From assembly GCA_002316295.1 (NCBI GenBank), contig DCDF01000249.1:1-11964 (forward strand): a DNA stretch of 11,964 nt. The letters are read 5' to 3'. The position numbers and the translations under genes are program-made. Source of the DNA: Syntrophaceae bacterium UBA1062 (GTDB lineage Bacteria; Desulfobacterota; Desulfomonilia; UBA1062). This document shows, one piece after another, positions 4,847 to 11,860 of this stretch (its first letter is position 1; each line of letters begins with the position of its first letter). The notes below the pieces were generated by a model. That model saw nothing but the letters and a program-made list of their open reading frames with translations. It did no database searches and was not told the DNA's origin.

Positions 4847-6676
4847 ATGGATCGTATCATGATGAAATTCCCGTCGCTCAAGGTCATATTCCTTCTCGGC
4901 ATGTGGCTGCTCGTTTCCGCATGTGCCGCGCAGATGGGCAAAACAGTCGATCATCAGCAGGACCCCACAGCCCTTTACAACATGGCCGTGCTCCAGGAGA
5001 AATCCGGAAATACCCGTGACGCTTCTCAGACTTACATCTCAGTGTGGAAGCTCTTTCCCGATCACGAGCTCGCTCCCCAGGCCCTGTATCGTGCGGGCTC
5101 GCTCCTTTCCGCCGGCAATCCGGCGAGGGCGGCCGGTCTGTACCGAGCGTTCCTGGAGTCGTACGCCGGCTCCCCTCTTCGGCCCAAGGTGGCATGCAGT
5201 CTCCTTGAAACTGAAATCGAGCTCGGCAGATATTCCGAGGCCTTCGATCTTTTTTTTGCGCTGTCGAGGGAGAACCGCGACGCCGAGCTCATGAAGCCGG
5301 GCGTCAAGCTCGTACGAGAGCTCTGCGGTGCAAAGAAATACCCGGAAGCCCTGAGGCTGACCGCAATGATTTTCCCGTATGTCGACAAGCCGTCTCAGGA
5401 GGCGCTCCTGCCGCTGTGGAAAACCGCCGTCGAGAAGACGGATCAGCTCGAAGACCTCGTGAGGCTCGAGGAAAGCGCCCATGACGCTCGTCTCCTGAAT
5501 GTGCTCCTCGCCCGGCAGGTGGACCTGTACATCATGCAGGGCAAGCGTGACGAGGCCCGCAGGATCATATCCCGGCTCGGCCCCGGTAAAGGCCTTTCCC
5601 AGTGGACCGAAGGCGGCTCTTCCCGGGAACGGAAAACCGTCGGCGTGCTCGTGCCCTTGAGCGGCAAATGGGAATCGGTCGGGAGCAAGGCGCTCAAGGG
5701 AATACAGTTCGCCTCGCGGGTGTTCAGCTCAGACCCATCGCCGCAGGTGGAATACCTGATCCGAGACTACGGAGACAATGAGCAATCCATCCCGGAGATT
5801 ATCGAGGAGCTCGACATCAGGGAGGATATCATAGCCCTCATAGGTCCGGTCGGCGAGACCGCCGGGAGCATCGCCTGCAGAGTGGCGCGCGAAAAGGGCA
5901 TCCCCGCTTTTCTTTTCACGCGCGCCGATGCGGCCCCGAACCAGATCTCTTACTGCTTCAGCAATTTCATTTCCATCGACGTACAGACCGAAGCGCTGCT
6001 CAGGACAGCGAAAGATATGCGTATATCGCGCTTCGCAATCCTCCATCCCACCGATCATTTCGGGAATTCCTTTACCAGAAGCTTCACCGAAAGATCCGGC
6101 GAATACGGGGTGAGCGTTGTCCGAACGATCGGATATTCATCCGATCTTGTGGACTTCAAAGGGGCGGTGCAGAAACTCATCGAGCACCTACCCGAAAACG
6201 CGCCACCGGATTTCGAAGCGCTCCTCATACCCGATACGGCGATCAACTCCGCCATGATCGCCGCATATCTTCCATACCTCAACATCAAAGGCGTCCGGCT
6301 GTTCGGCCCAACCCTCTGGGACACTCCCGATTTTATCCGGGTGGGGGGCAGATATGTAGAGAACGCGGTATTTGTCAGCGGGTTTTTCGCCAATTCCCGG
6401 CTCGAGTATGTCCAGGAATTTATCGATCAGTTCTACTATACCTTCGGATACAATCCTTCTGTATGGGAGGCAAGCGCATACGATACGGCCATCATCCTGC
6501 AGAACCTGATGAGCGACGCCTCCGTCTCGCGGGAATCCCTGCAGGGCCTTATCGGATCGCTCCAGGATTATCCGGGGCTGACCGGATCGACATCCTTTTT
6601 CCCTGACGGATCGGTGAAAAAAATGATCTATATCCTCACCGTCAGAGACTCCACCGTCTATGAGATCACCCCTTGA
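4847..6676 (+). CDS. LpoA-like lipoprotein: TPR domain plus type-1 periplasmic-binding fold
   Basis: A 609-residue lipoprotein. The signal peptide ends in LVSAC with Cys26 as lipidation site. Ala at the next position, rather than Asp, argues against inner-membrane retention, so it is probably in the outer membrane. Residues about 38-250 are helical TPR-like repeats (ALYNMAVLQEKSGNTRDASQ, ALYRAGSLLSAGNPARAAGL). Residues about 263-609 are a periplasmic-binding-protein type 1 fold of the Leu/Ile/Val-binding kind (VGVLVPLSGKWESVGSKALK, IIALIGPVGETAG, AYDTAIILQNLM). TPR plus this fold is the architecture of LpoA, the outer-membrane activator of penicillin-binding protein 1A. Here it is best called a penicillin-binding protein activator-like protein; a sensing or transport role cannot be excluded. 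GAGAGGGA 8 bases before ATG 4847 decided the start; an in-frame TTG at 4817 and ATGs at 4859/4862 also exist. Confidence 0.85.
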   Translation: MDRIMMKFPSLKVIFLLGMWLLVSACAAQMGKTVDHQQDPTALYNMAVLQEKSGNTRDASQTYISVWKLFPDHELAPQALYRAGSLLSAGNPARAAGLYRAFLESYAGSPLRPKVACSLLETEIELGRYSEAFDLFFALSRENRDAELMKPGVKLVRELCGAKKYPEALRLTAMIFPYVDKPSQEALLPLWKTAVEKTDQLEDLVRLEESAHDARLLNVLLARQVDLYIMQGKRDEARRIISRLGPGKGLSQWTEGGSSRERKTVGVLVPLSGKWESVGSKALKGIQFASRVFSSDPSPQVEYLIRDYGDNEQSIPEIIEELDIREDIIALIGPVGETAGSIACRVAREKGIPAFLFTRADAAPNQISYCFSNFISIDVQTEALLRTAKDMRISRFAILHPTDHFGNSFTRSFTERSGEYGVSVVRTIGYSSDLVDFKGAVQKLIEHLPENAPPDFEALLIPDTAINSAMIAAYLPYLNIKGVRLFGPTLWDTPDFIRVGGRYVENAVFVSGFFANSRLEYVQEFIDQFYYTFGYNPSVWEASAYDTAIILQNLMSDASVSRESLQGLIGSLQDYPGLTGSTSFFPDGSVKKMIYILTVRDSTVYEITP

Positions 6677-6710
6677 TGTCGCTGCGGTTTTGTCATAAGG
6701 AACTACTTCT

Positions 6711-7367
6711 ATGAAGAGTGTCTTGCGCTCGCGTCTCTTGCTTGCCGTTGTGATCTTCGTGTATGGGTGCGCCCATCAGGAACCGGGAATCCGCCCGGCC
6801 GGCGAGCTGTTTCAGGAGGCCACGGAGCTTGCGGAACAGGGAAAGACGGAAAAGGCGGCCGAGAAATTCATGGAGGTCCGCACCTACTACCCGGGCGACG
6901 ATCTCGCCAGAAAATCGCTCCTGGCCACGGCCGACCTCTACTATGAGCAGGAAGATTATGCTTCGGCCCTCCAGAGCTACGAGGAATTCCGTCTGCTCTA
7001 TCCCACCGATGTCGAGTCGGCATACAGCCTCCACCGGATCGCCATGTCTCATTTCAAGCAGACAGGCACGCCCGACCGGGATCAGACGGAGACCGTACGT
7101 GCGATACAGACCTTCGAGTCGTTTCTCTCGTCTTATCCGAATTCACCGTATGCCGAGGAGGCCAGGACAAGACTGGCAGAGGCAAAAAGCACTCTGGCCA
7201 AGCATTACGTCTACATCGGGAAGTTCTATCTGAAGAAGAAAAAGTACGAGGCCGCGTGCAACCGCTTCCAGTATGTGCGTGAGCACTATCCCGATGCGCC
7301 CCTGGACGACGACCTGGATGAGCTCCTCTCCCGCTCCTGCGGAGAAAAAGGCCGGGCCGGCGGGTAA
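6711..7367 (+). CDS. bamD: BamD-like outer membrane assembly lipoprotein (TPR)
   Basis: A 218-residue lipoprotein, slightly shorter than E. coli BamD (about 245). The signal peptide ends in FVYGC with Cys20 as lipidation site. The rest is tandem TPR-type helical hairpins with the YfiO/BamD pattern: AGELFQEATELAEQGKTEKA, ALQSYEEFRLLYPTD, AIQTFESFLSSYPNSPYAEE, YVYIGKFYLKKKKYEAACNR. BamD helps BamA insert beta-barrel proteins into the outer membrane. AAGGA lies 9 bases before the ATG, and the gene starts 34 bases after the LpoA-like gene on the same strand, so co-transcription is likely. It could instead be a YbgF/CpoB-like TPR lipoprotein, but the lipobox and repeat spacing favour BamD. Confidence 0.82.
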   Translation: MKSVLRSRLLLAVVIFVYGCAHQEPGIRPAGELFQEATELAEQGKTEKAAEKFMEVRTYYPGDDLARKSLLATADLYYEQEDYASALQSYEEFRLLYPTDVESAYSLHRIAMSHFKQTGTPDRDQTETVRAIQTFESFLSSYPNSPYAEEARTRLAEAKSTLAKHYVYIGKFYLKKKKYEAACNRFQYVREHYPDAPLDDDLDELLSRSCGEKGRAGG

Positions 7368-7389
7368 CAGCGGACGTCCGGGACCTTTG

Positions 7390-7407
7390 CTTTTCCGCAA
7401 GGGAAAG
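7390..7407 (+). terminator. Hairpin with GCAA loop after the BamD-like gene
   Basis: CTTTTCC (7390-7396) and GGGAAAG (7401-7407) pair over 7 bp with one G-U around a GNRA-type GCAA tetraloop, 22 bases after the bamD stop. No T-run follows directly; a T6 run lies about 25 bases downstream. Candidate operon end. The rest of 7368-7590 shows no gene that I can support. Confidence 0.35.
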
Positions 7408-7590
7408 GGGCGCTTATCGTTCTCGTGTTGCATTTTTTCCACTGCCTGTCAGATATCGCAACACTTAGCCGGGCTTTTCCGGAAAGGATTTTCTGGTGCA
7501 TCGGGAAGCCTCCGATATAACTGGACTTCATTATGATGGCACACTTTAAGCATGCCGCTGCAGCCATATCATGTGGCAAGGACAGCGCAT

Positions 7591-7698
7591 ATGACGAAAA
7601 GAGAGATCATTCGAGCGCTCATCTTGAGCCCTCTTTACTTAAGCCTCAAGCTCAGAGACCGGGTGAAGCTCATTCGCGCGTTGAAACCCACTCCATAA
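7591..7698 (+). CDS. Small ORF, 35 residues, function unknown
   Basis: ATG 7591 to TAA 7698 encodes a 35-residue, strongly basic, helix-type peptide: MTKREIIRALIL, then SPLYLSLKLRD, then RVKLIRALK and PTP. AAGGA (7578-7582) lies 8 bases before the ATG, ideal spacing. The layout of charged helix, SPLY turn and charged helix resembles small uncharacterised proteins I associate with Deltaproteobacteria, but I cannot name a family. It lies alone between the BamD-like gene and the convergent end of selB, 33 bases away. An upstream hairpin (TGCCGC 7553-7558 with GTGGCA 7573-7578) would touch the ribosome binding site. A 57-codon ORF in another frame covers the same DNA but lacks a ribosome binding site. 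Confidence 0.5.
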   Translation: MTKREIIRALILSPLYLSLKLRDRVKLIRALKPTP

Positions 7699-7731
7699 GT
7701 ACATGACAAGCCCTAACAAGAGGAGAATGGT

Positions 7732-9600
7732 TCACTTCCCCAGGCCCAGCTTCCGGACATTTTCCACCCGCACCGTAAAGTGAATGCGGTCCAGGTATTC
7801 CAGGAAGGGGATTGCGTACTTGCGGCTCACTCCGATGATCTGTTTCATATCCGCCGGCGCCAGTGACGCATTCTCCGCAATGAACTCCCGCACCTTGTCT
7901 TTCAGCCGGGAAACCATCACGTCGGTCGCGTACACGTCATCTTTGATCTTGATGAGCCTCCCCTGTCTGGTAAGAAAAGCCGTCACCTCTTCCATCTGCT
8001 TCGGCCCGATCGAGAGCTTCTCCGCAAGCTCCTGGACGCGGGGCGGCTCGAAGCCGCTTGCGGAAAGCATCTGGTAGACTTTTTCGCCTACGGCCTCCAT
8101 GGCGTCGCCCAAGGTGGGAGTGAAGCCTTTTTTTCGGATGTCCGGGCCGATCTCCTCTATCTCTCCCTTTTTCATCAGATCGGTCAGGAGCTTGTGGAAA
8201 AGCTTGGGGTCAACGCTCCCCTTGAGCGACGAGCGGAGGTGCTCCCGTGAAATCCCGGGCGAGGAAGCGTGTGCTGCATGATACTCCCCCACTTTCTCAA
8301 GCATGAGCGCTTTCAAGGACCTCGCATACGCGTCGAAGACATAGAGATCGTTGTTCGGGTCGAAGCGGATAATCTGCCCGGACGACAGGAGGTCTCCGAT
8401 GGCCCTTTCCACGGACGACACACCCTCGGCAAAGACCGCGGCCAGGTGTTTCTTGGATATGCCCCGGACACCCGCATCTTTGACGATGCCCGTGACCTGG
8501 CAGATTTTCTCGGCGCTCAGCAGGTCTCTTGCGATCTCCTCGGAGAATCTCCTCTGGGGGGAGGGGTTGAGCACAGTGCCTCCGGCAAGGGTGAGTGAGG
8601 GGGATATGCTCCGTATGATGAATCGGTCGCCCAAGGCCGCGATAACGGGCTCTTTCAGGCGTATCCTTGCCACGATCAGCTCGTCGACGCTGTGAAGGCT
8701 CATCTCGCCGGTCAGCTCGGCGGTGCCGATGTGTATCTTGACCTCGCCCTTCCTGGGCTTGTCGAGAAGATCGAGACGCGCATCGATGAGCCGCGTCGGC
8801 TTGAACACCCCTGCAGGAACGACCCACTGGCCTCGGTCGATGTCCTCCCGGGAGAAGCCCTGAAGGTTGATCGCGGTCCGCATGCCCGCCATTGCCCTGC
8901 CCGTCTCCTGTCCATGAACCTGGATGTGCCTGACCCGCGCCTTGCGGCCCGCCGGCTGGATCTCGACCTCCTGGTCCTCCTCGAACACCCCCTGCTTCAT
9001 GGTCCCGGTGACCACGGTACCGAAGCCCTTGATCGTGAACACCCGGTCCACGGGCAGAATCGGAATACCGGTGATCCGCCGCTCTTCAAGCGAACGGATC
9101 TGCTCGTCCAGGACGCGCTTGAGCTCCTCTATTCCGTTGCCGTTCATCGAGCTGACGGCAACGACAGGGGCGTCTTTCAGGAAAGTGTGCGATATAAAAT
9201 CCCGGATATCGGAAAACGCCAGCTCCAGGAGGTCGTCGTCCACCATGTCGGTCTTGGTGAGCACGACCACGCCGCGCTGAATGCCCAGCAGGCTGCAGAT
9301 CTGGATGTGCTCGATTGTCTGAGGCATCACTCCCTCGTCTGCGGCCACAACCAGCATGACCAGGTCGATTCCCGAGGCCCCGGAGAGCATGTGCCGGATG
9401 AAACGTACATGACCGGGCACATCCACCACACCCACCTTCTCACCCGATGGCAGATCCAGAGACGTAAAGCCCAGCTCGATGGTGAGACCGCGCTGCTTTT
9501 CCTCCTTCAGCCGGTCGCAGTCCACGCCGGTCATCGCCTTGATGAGGGATGTCTTCCCGTGATCCACGTGTCCAGCAGTGCCGATGATGATTCTTTTCAT
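7732..9600 (-). CDS. selB: Selenocysteine-specific translation elongation factor SelB
   Basis: A 622-residue GTPase (E. coli SelB is 614) that carries Sec-tRNA to the ribosome at UGA codons marked by a SECIS hairpin. The GTPase motifs are complete: G1 GHVDHGKT (10-17), G2 RGLTIELGF with Thr40, G3 DVPGH (60-64), G4 TKTD (115-118), and SSMNG as G5. Two EF-Tu-like beta-barrel domains follow (to about 355, VFTIKGFGTVVTGT at the start). Four winged-helix domains follow (about 370-622), the last with SRKYAIPFLEYLDR (592-605), the family's SECIS-binding region. Full length, with no visible lesion. MKRIIIGTAGHVDHGKT fixes the start at ATG 9600, although no Shine-Dalgarno sequence precedes it. selA, selC and selD are not in the window. 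Confidence 0.98.
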   Translation of the reverse strand: MKRIIIGTAGHVDHGKTSLIKAMTGVDCDRLKEEKQRGLTIELGFTSLDLPSGEKVGVVDVPGHVRFIRHMLSGASGIDLVMLVVAADEGVMPQTIEHIQICSLLGIQRGVVVLTKTDMVDDDLLELAFSDIRDFISHTFLKDAPVVAVSSMNGNGIEELKRVLDEQIRSLEERRITGIPILPVDRVFTIKGFGTVVTGTMKQGVFEEDQEVEIQPAGRKARVRHIQVHGQETGRAMAGMRTAINLQGFSREDIDRGQWVVPAGVFKPTRLIDARLDLLDKPRKGEVKIHIGTAELTGEMSLHSVDELIVARIRLKEPVIAALGDRFIIRSISPSLTLAGGTVLNPSPQRRFSEEIARDLLSAEKICQVTGIVKDAGVRGISKKHLAAVFAEGVSSVERAIGDLLSSGQIIRFDPNNDLYVFDAYARSLKALMLEKVGEYHAAHASSPGISREHLRSSLKGSVDPKLFHKLLTDLMKKGEIEEIGPDIRKKGFTPTLGDAMEAVGEKVYQMLSASGFEPPRVQELAEKLSIGPKQMEEVTAFLTRQGRLIKIKDDVYATDVMVSRLKDKVREFIAENASLAPADMKQIIGVSRKYAIPFLEYLDRIHFTVRVENVRKLGLGK

Positions 9601-9609
9601 AATGAACTG

Positions 9610-9638
9610 GTTAAATCAGATTCCCTTCGCATCGTCAA
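9610..9638 (-). promoter_or_regulatory. Candidate selB promoter, predicting a near-leaderless mRNA
   Basis: On the minus strand TTGACG (9638-9633, 5 of 6) is followed at exactly 17 bases by TTTAAC (9615-9610, 4 of 6). Only 9 bases separate the -10 from the selB ATG, so transcription would start at or within a base or two of the start codon. This agrees with the lack of a Shine-Dalgarno sequence there. Confidence 0.45.
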
Positions 9639-9689
9639 TTTCATCATGCCCGCTTTCTTCGAATCGCCGGTCATTCAAGGAGATTTGGC

Positions 9690-9718
9690 TTGTGATTCGG
9701 CATCCTCAATCGTATAAC
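9690..9718 (+). promoter_or_regulatory. Candidate promoter of the CPBP protease gene
   Basis: TTGTGA (9690-9695, 4 of 6) and TATAAC (9713-9718, 5 of 6) are spaced by 17 bases. Transcription would start near 9725, about 8 bases before the ATG at 9733, so the leader would just include part of the purine-rich GAGAAGAAGG. Confidence 0.5.
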
Positions 9719-9732
9719 CGGAGAAGAAGGTT

Positions 9733-10341
9733 ATGGACAGGCGCATCGGCGTTATTCTGATCGTTCTCGTGATGGAGATTGTGTTCAGGCTCTCCTATAC
9801 CGCCTTCGTCATCCCTTTGAGCCCCCTGCTTTTCACCTTGGGGGTGAGGCTTGTCGAGATTCTCGTCATTCTCCGGCTTGCATTCTCCTCAAGCGGCGTC
9901 CGCGCCCGGTCCATACCACGAGAAATCCTCATCGGAACCGGGGTCGCCTGTCTGCTCGGGGCGACGGTCATCCTGGGCGACGCCGCCTCCAGGATGTTCC
10001 TTGAGGGCGGGGCCTTGAAGCTCGTTATTGCGAAACAGAAGGTGCACGACCCCTTCCTGTTCTTCCTGACGGGGTGCATAGTCGCACCTTTCGCTGAAGA
10101 GCTCTTTTTCCGGGGCCTGCTCTACTCGTGGCTCAGAGAGAGAATGCCCGTGATCGCGGCCGTTATCGTTTCATCCCTGCTCTTTGCCGGGATGCACGGC
10201 TTCATCTCGCCGGTTCAGCTCGCGGGAGGCCTGATCTTCGCCGGGCTCTATGAATGGCGGCGGAATGTCTGGGCGCCGTATGTCGTCCATGCAGCGGGAA
10301 ATTTCGGGATCTGGATTCTACCGTGGATCTATCCTCTGTAG
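9733..10341 (+). CDS. CPBP family intramembrane metalloprotease (CAAX/ABI)
   Basis: A 202-residue polytopic inner-membrane protein. The CPBP catalytic motifs are complete: EELFFRG (Glu122, Glu123, Arg127), FAGMH (His155) and HAAGN (His186, Asn190). In the family these residues form a glutamate/histidine active site within the membrane that cleaves substrates near the bilayer; bacterial members are linked to bacteriocin immunity or protein processing, mostly with unknown substrates. About six to eight hydrophobic segments surround the motifs. ATG 9733 has GGAG and AAGG in front of it. The gene stands alone, divergent from selB by 132 bases, and ends in a GC hairpin overlapping its stop; no CAAX-like or bacteriocin partner gene is nearby. 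Confidence 0.92.
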   Translation: MDRRIGVILIVLVMEIVFRLSYTAFVIPLSPLLFTLGVRLVEILVILRLAFSSSGVRARSIPREILIGTGVACLLGATVILGDAASRMFLEGGALKLVIAKQKVHDPFLFFLTGCIVAPFAEELFFRGLLYSWLRERMPVIAAVIVSSLLFAGMHGFISPVQLAGGLIFAGLYEWRRNVWAPYVVHAAGNFGIWILPWIYPL

Positions 10342-10356
10342 CCCGGCCGCCGGGCT
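10340..10356 (+). terminator. GC-rich hairpin at the CPBP stop
   Basis: AGCCCGG (10340-10346) and CCGGGCT (10350-10356) form a 7-bp perfect stem with a CCG loop, starting within the TAG stop codon. No T-run follows, so it is only a weak terminator candidate. Confidence 0.4.
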
Positions 10357-10442
10357 CGCGGCAAATGACAGTCGGCTCATCTCACGGTTACGAAGGATCG
10401 GGCGGAGATCTTTTCGATCATCGACAGCCGCGGGATAAAACA

Positions 10443-10529
10443 TGGTGCCGGAGAAGGGACTTGAACCCCCACGAGCTTGCGCTCATCGGATTTTGAGTCC
10501 GACGCGTCTACCAGTTCCACCACTCCGGC
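10443..10529 (-). tRNA. tRNA-Leu (anticodon CAA)
   Basis: On the minus strand the 7-bp acceptor stem GCCGGAG/CTCCGGC closes a class II tRNA. The D-arm region is TGGTGGAACTGGTAGACGCG, the anticodon arm is TCGGA-CTCAAAA-TCCGA, the variable arm is long (TGAGC GCAA GCTCG), and the T-arm is GGGGGTTCAAGTCCC(T). The 7-base anticodon loop gives CAA, reading UUG leucine codons. Discriminator A and an encoded CCA (10445-10443) complete the gene; without CCA it is 84 bases. A possible promoter lies upstream (TTGCAA at 10568-10563, TATTGA at 10545-10540, 17-base spacing), but its -10 is poor. Confidence 0.97.
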
Positions 10530-10675
10530 AGTGAATGTTTCAATATCAGAGCTCTTCATGGTTTGCAAGCATTGCATGCGTCCGGGATTGAATGCGATTT
10601 TGCTTCTCTCTGCACACGATATGCCCGGCTCGGTACGGTATGTGTGGAAGGGCCGGAATGAAAAACGCGTCGACG

Positions 10676-11860
10676 CTATAGGGCGCAGCTGGAGATGAAG
10701 CACCCGCCGCCCGATGAAGAGTCTCCCTGTGCTCCCGGCTCGGGATAGACCTTGAAGCGCCCCAGTGACTGGGTCGAGAAAACGACCAATCCTCCTTCGA
10801 CCCTGGCTCCTTCGATGGGGACCCATCGCATCTCGCTCTCGTCGAAGCGCTCGACGACAGGCTCGCCGGGGCCGCCGTAGGGCGCACTCACCTCGGCCGG
10901 CTCTGAAAGAACGAGCCCGAAGGGCGCTATGGCGAACTCCCTGACGCGGGATGTATCCACGAATACCGCGCTCGAGCCGTTGAGGCTCGAAGAAGTCCAC
11001 CCGAGGCATATGGGGAAGTCTCCCTCGAGCGCCTGGTCGGGCAGCTGCAGGGAGATGCCGGTATCCGGGTCTTGGAGCAGCATTCCTTCTCCGCTTGTGC
11101 ACTCGCTGAACAGGGTGATGATATCGAGAACCGATACCCTGAGGATGTGGATGAGCTCTCCGGTGATGTCTGTCACCATGTAGAGATGAACCCCCGGCTC
11201 CCAGGAGTAGAATCTGTCGTTGTCGATGAATGCCGAACCAGTGGTGAGAGGAAGGAAGAAGTACGTGCCCTGGGGGTAGAGAGAGAAGAGATCGAGCGGA
11301 TAGCCGACCTCGGCGACGACGTCCCGGATCGGGTAATTATCCGGGCCGGTCGTGCCGGCGCCGACAGGAACAGCCGGACCGGCGCCCCCCGATATGCCGA
11401 GCCGCACGACCCTGACTGTTTCGACGATGTCCCCTGTCCGGACGGACGAAAAGTTCGAAAGGCTGTACTGTGAGATCCCGGAACCGAAAGGATCGCCGAT
11501 GATGCCGTGAAGCCAGCCCAATATGGTCGAGAGCACTGAAGCACCCTCTGTTCCGGGAACGGCGACACTCACCTCCTGGGAGAAAGAACTTTCATTTCCC
11601 GAATAATCATAGGCGGTGACGGCGAGGTAATACGTGTAGCCTTCGAAGAACCCGTCAATGGTGACCGAGGTGGTGTTTCCGACATTGAGGGCGTGGCTGT
11701 AATTCCTGCTGGCATTTCCGTAGTAGATCCGGTATCCGCCCAGATCGCTCTCGGTGTTCGGGTTCCAGGAAATCTTCAGGGAAGAAGCGCAGAGTATCCC
11801 CGGTACACAGAGGATAAACAGCACCAATAGTGTAAAAAATGCCCCAGTAGGCCTTCTCAT
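10676..11860 (-). CDS. Secreted fibronectin type III domain protein with Gly/Cys tail
   Basis: A 394-residue exported protein. Residues 1-24 are a signal peptide (MRRPTGAFFTLLVLFILCVP). Residues about 27-100 are a fibronectin type III domain (LKISWNPNTESDLGGYRIYY, TYYLAVTAYDYSGNES). The middle is a less familiar beta-rich region. Residues about 255-373 resemble the beta-sandwich found before C-terminal anchors, with PFGLVLSEPAEVSAPYG and ERFDESEMRWVPIEGARVEG. The end is SSSGGGCFISSCAL, a Ser/Gly linker and two cysteines. The Gly-Gly-Gly-Cys-Phe-Ile start resembles the GGGGCFIATAAYG motif seen at the C-termini of secreted deltaproteobacterial proteins, but stops early. I chose ATG 11860 because the signal peptide starts there; ATG 11947 would add 29 residues of unlikely leader. 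No clear ribosome binding site. Likely an envelope or surface protein; function unknown. Confidence 0.85.
   Translation of the reverse strand: MRRPTGAFFTLLVLFILCVPGILCASSLKISWNPNTESDLGGYRIYYGNASRNYSHALNVGNTTSVTIDGFFEGYTYYLAVTAYDYSGNESSFSQEVSVAVPGTEGASVLSTILGWLHGIIGDPFGSGISQYSLSNFSSVRTGDIVETVRVVRLGISGGAGPAVPVGAGTTGPDNYPIRDVVAEVGYPLDLFSLYPQGTYFFLPLTTGSAFIDNDRFYSWEPGVHLYMVTDITGELIHILRVSVLDIITLFSECTSGEGMLLQDPDTGISLQLPDQALEGDFPICLGWTSSSLNGSSAVFVDTSRVREFAIAPFGLVLSEPAEVSAPYGGPGEPVVERFDESEMRWVPIEGARVEGGLVVFSTQSLGRFKVYPEPGAQGDSSSGGGCFISSCAL

Noticed and set aside
7533..7706. 57-codon open frame overlapping the 35-residue ORF
   Set aside because: No ribosome binding site and a His/Ser-rich composition typical of an out-of-frame read; the 35-codon frame is more protein-like.
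8692..9717. 341-codon open frame on the plus strand
   Set aside because: Antisense to the GTPase part of selB. It is an artefact of high third-position GC, His/Asp-rich and without motifs.
10443..10529. tRNA-Leu as an integration site for a mobile element
   Set aside because: No integrase gene or direct repeat of the tRNA 3' end is visible in the window.
10661..10676. GCGTCGACGC followed by T5 as terminator of the FN3 gene
   Set aside because: The palindrome has no room for a loop beyond a 3-bp stem, so it would be a very weak hairpin.
10377..11102. 241-codon open frame on the minus strand
   Set aside because: Runs through tRNA-Leu and the FN3 gene in another frame; Arg-rich shadow sequence.
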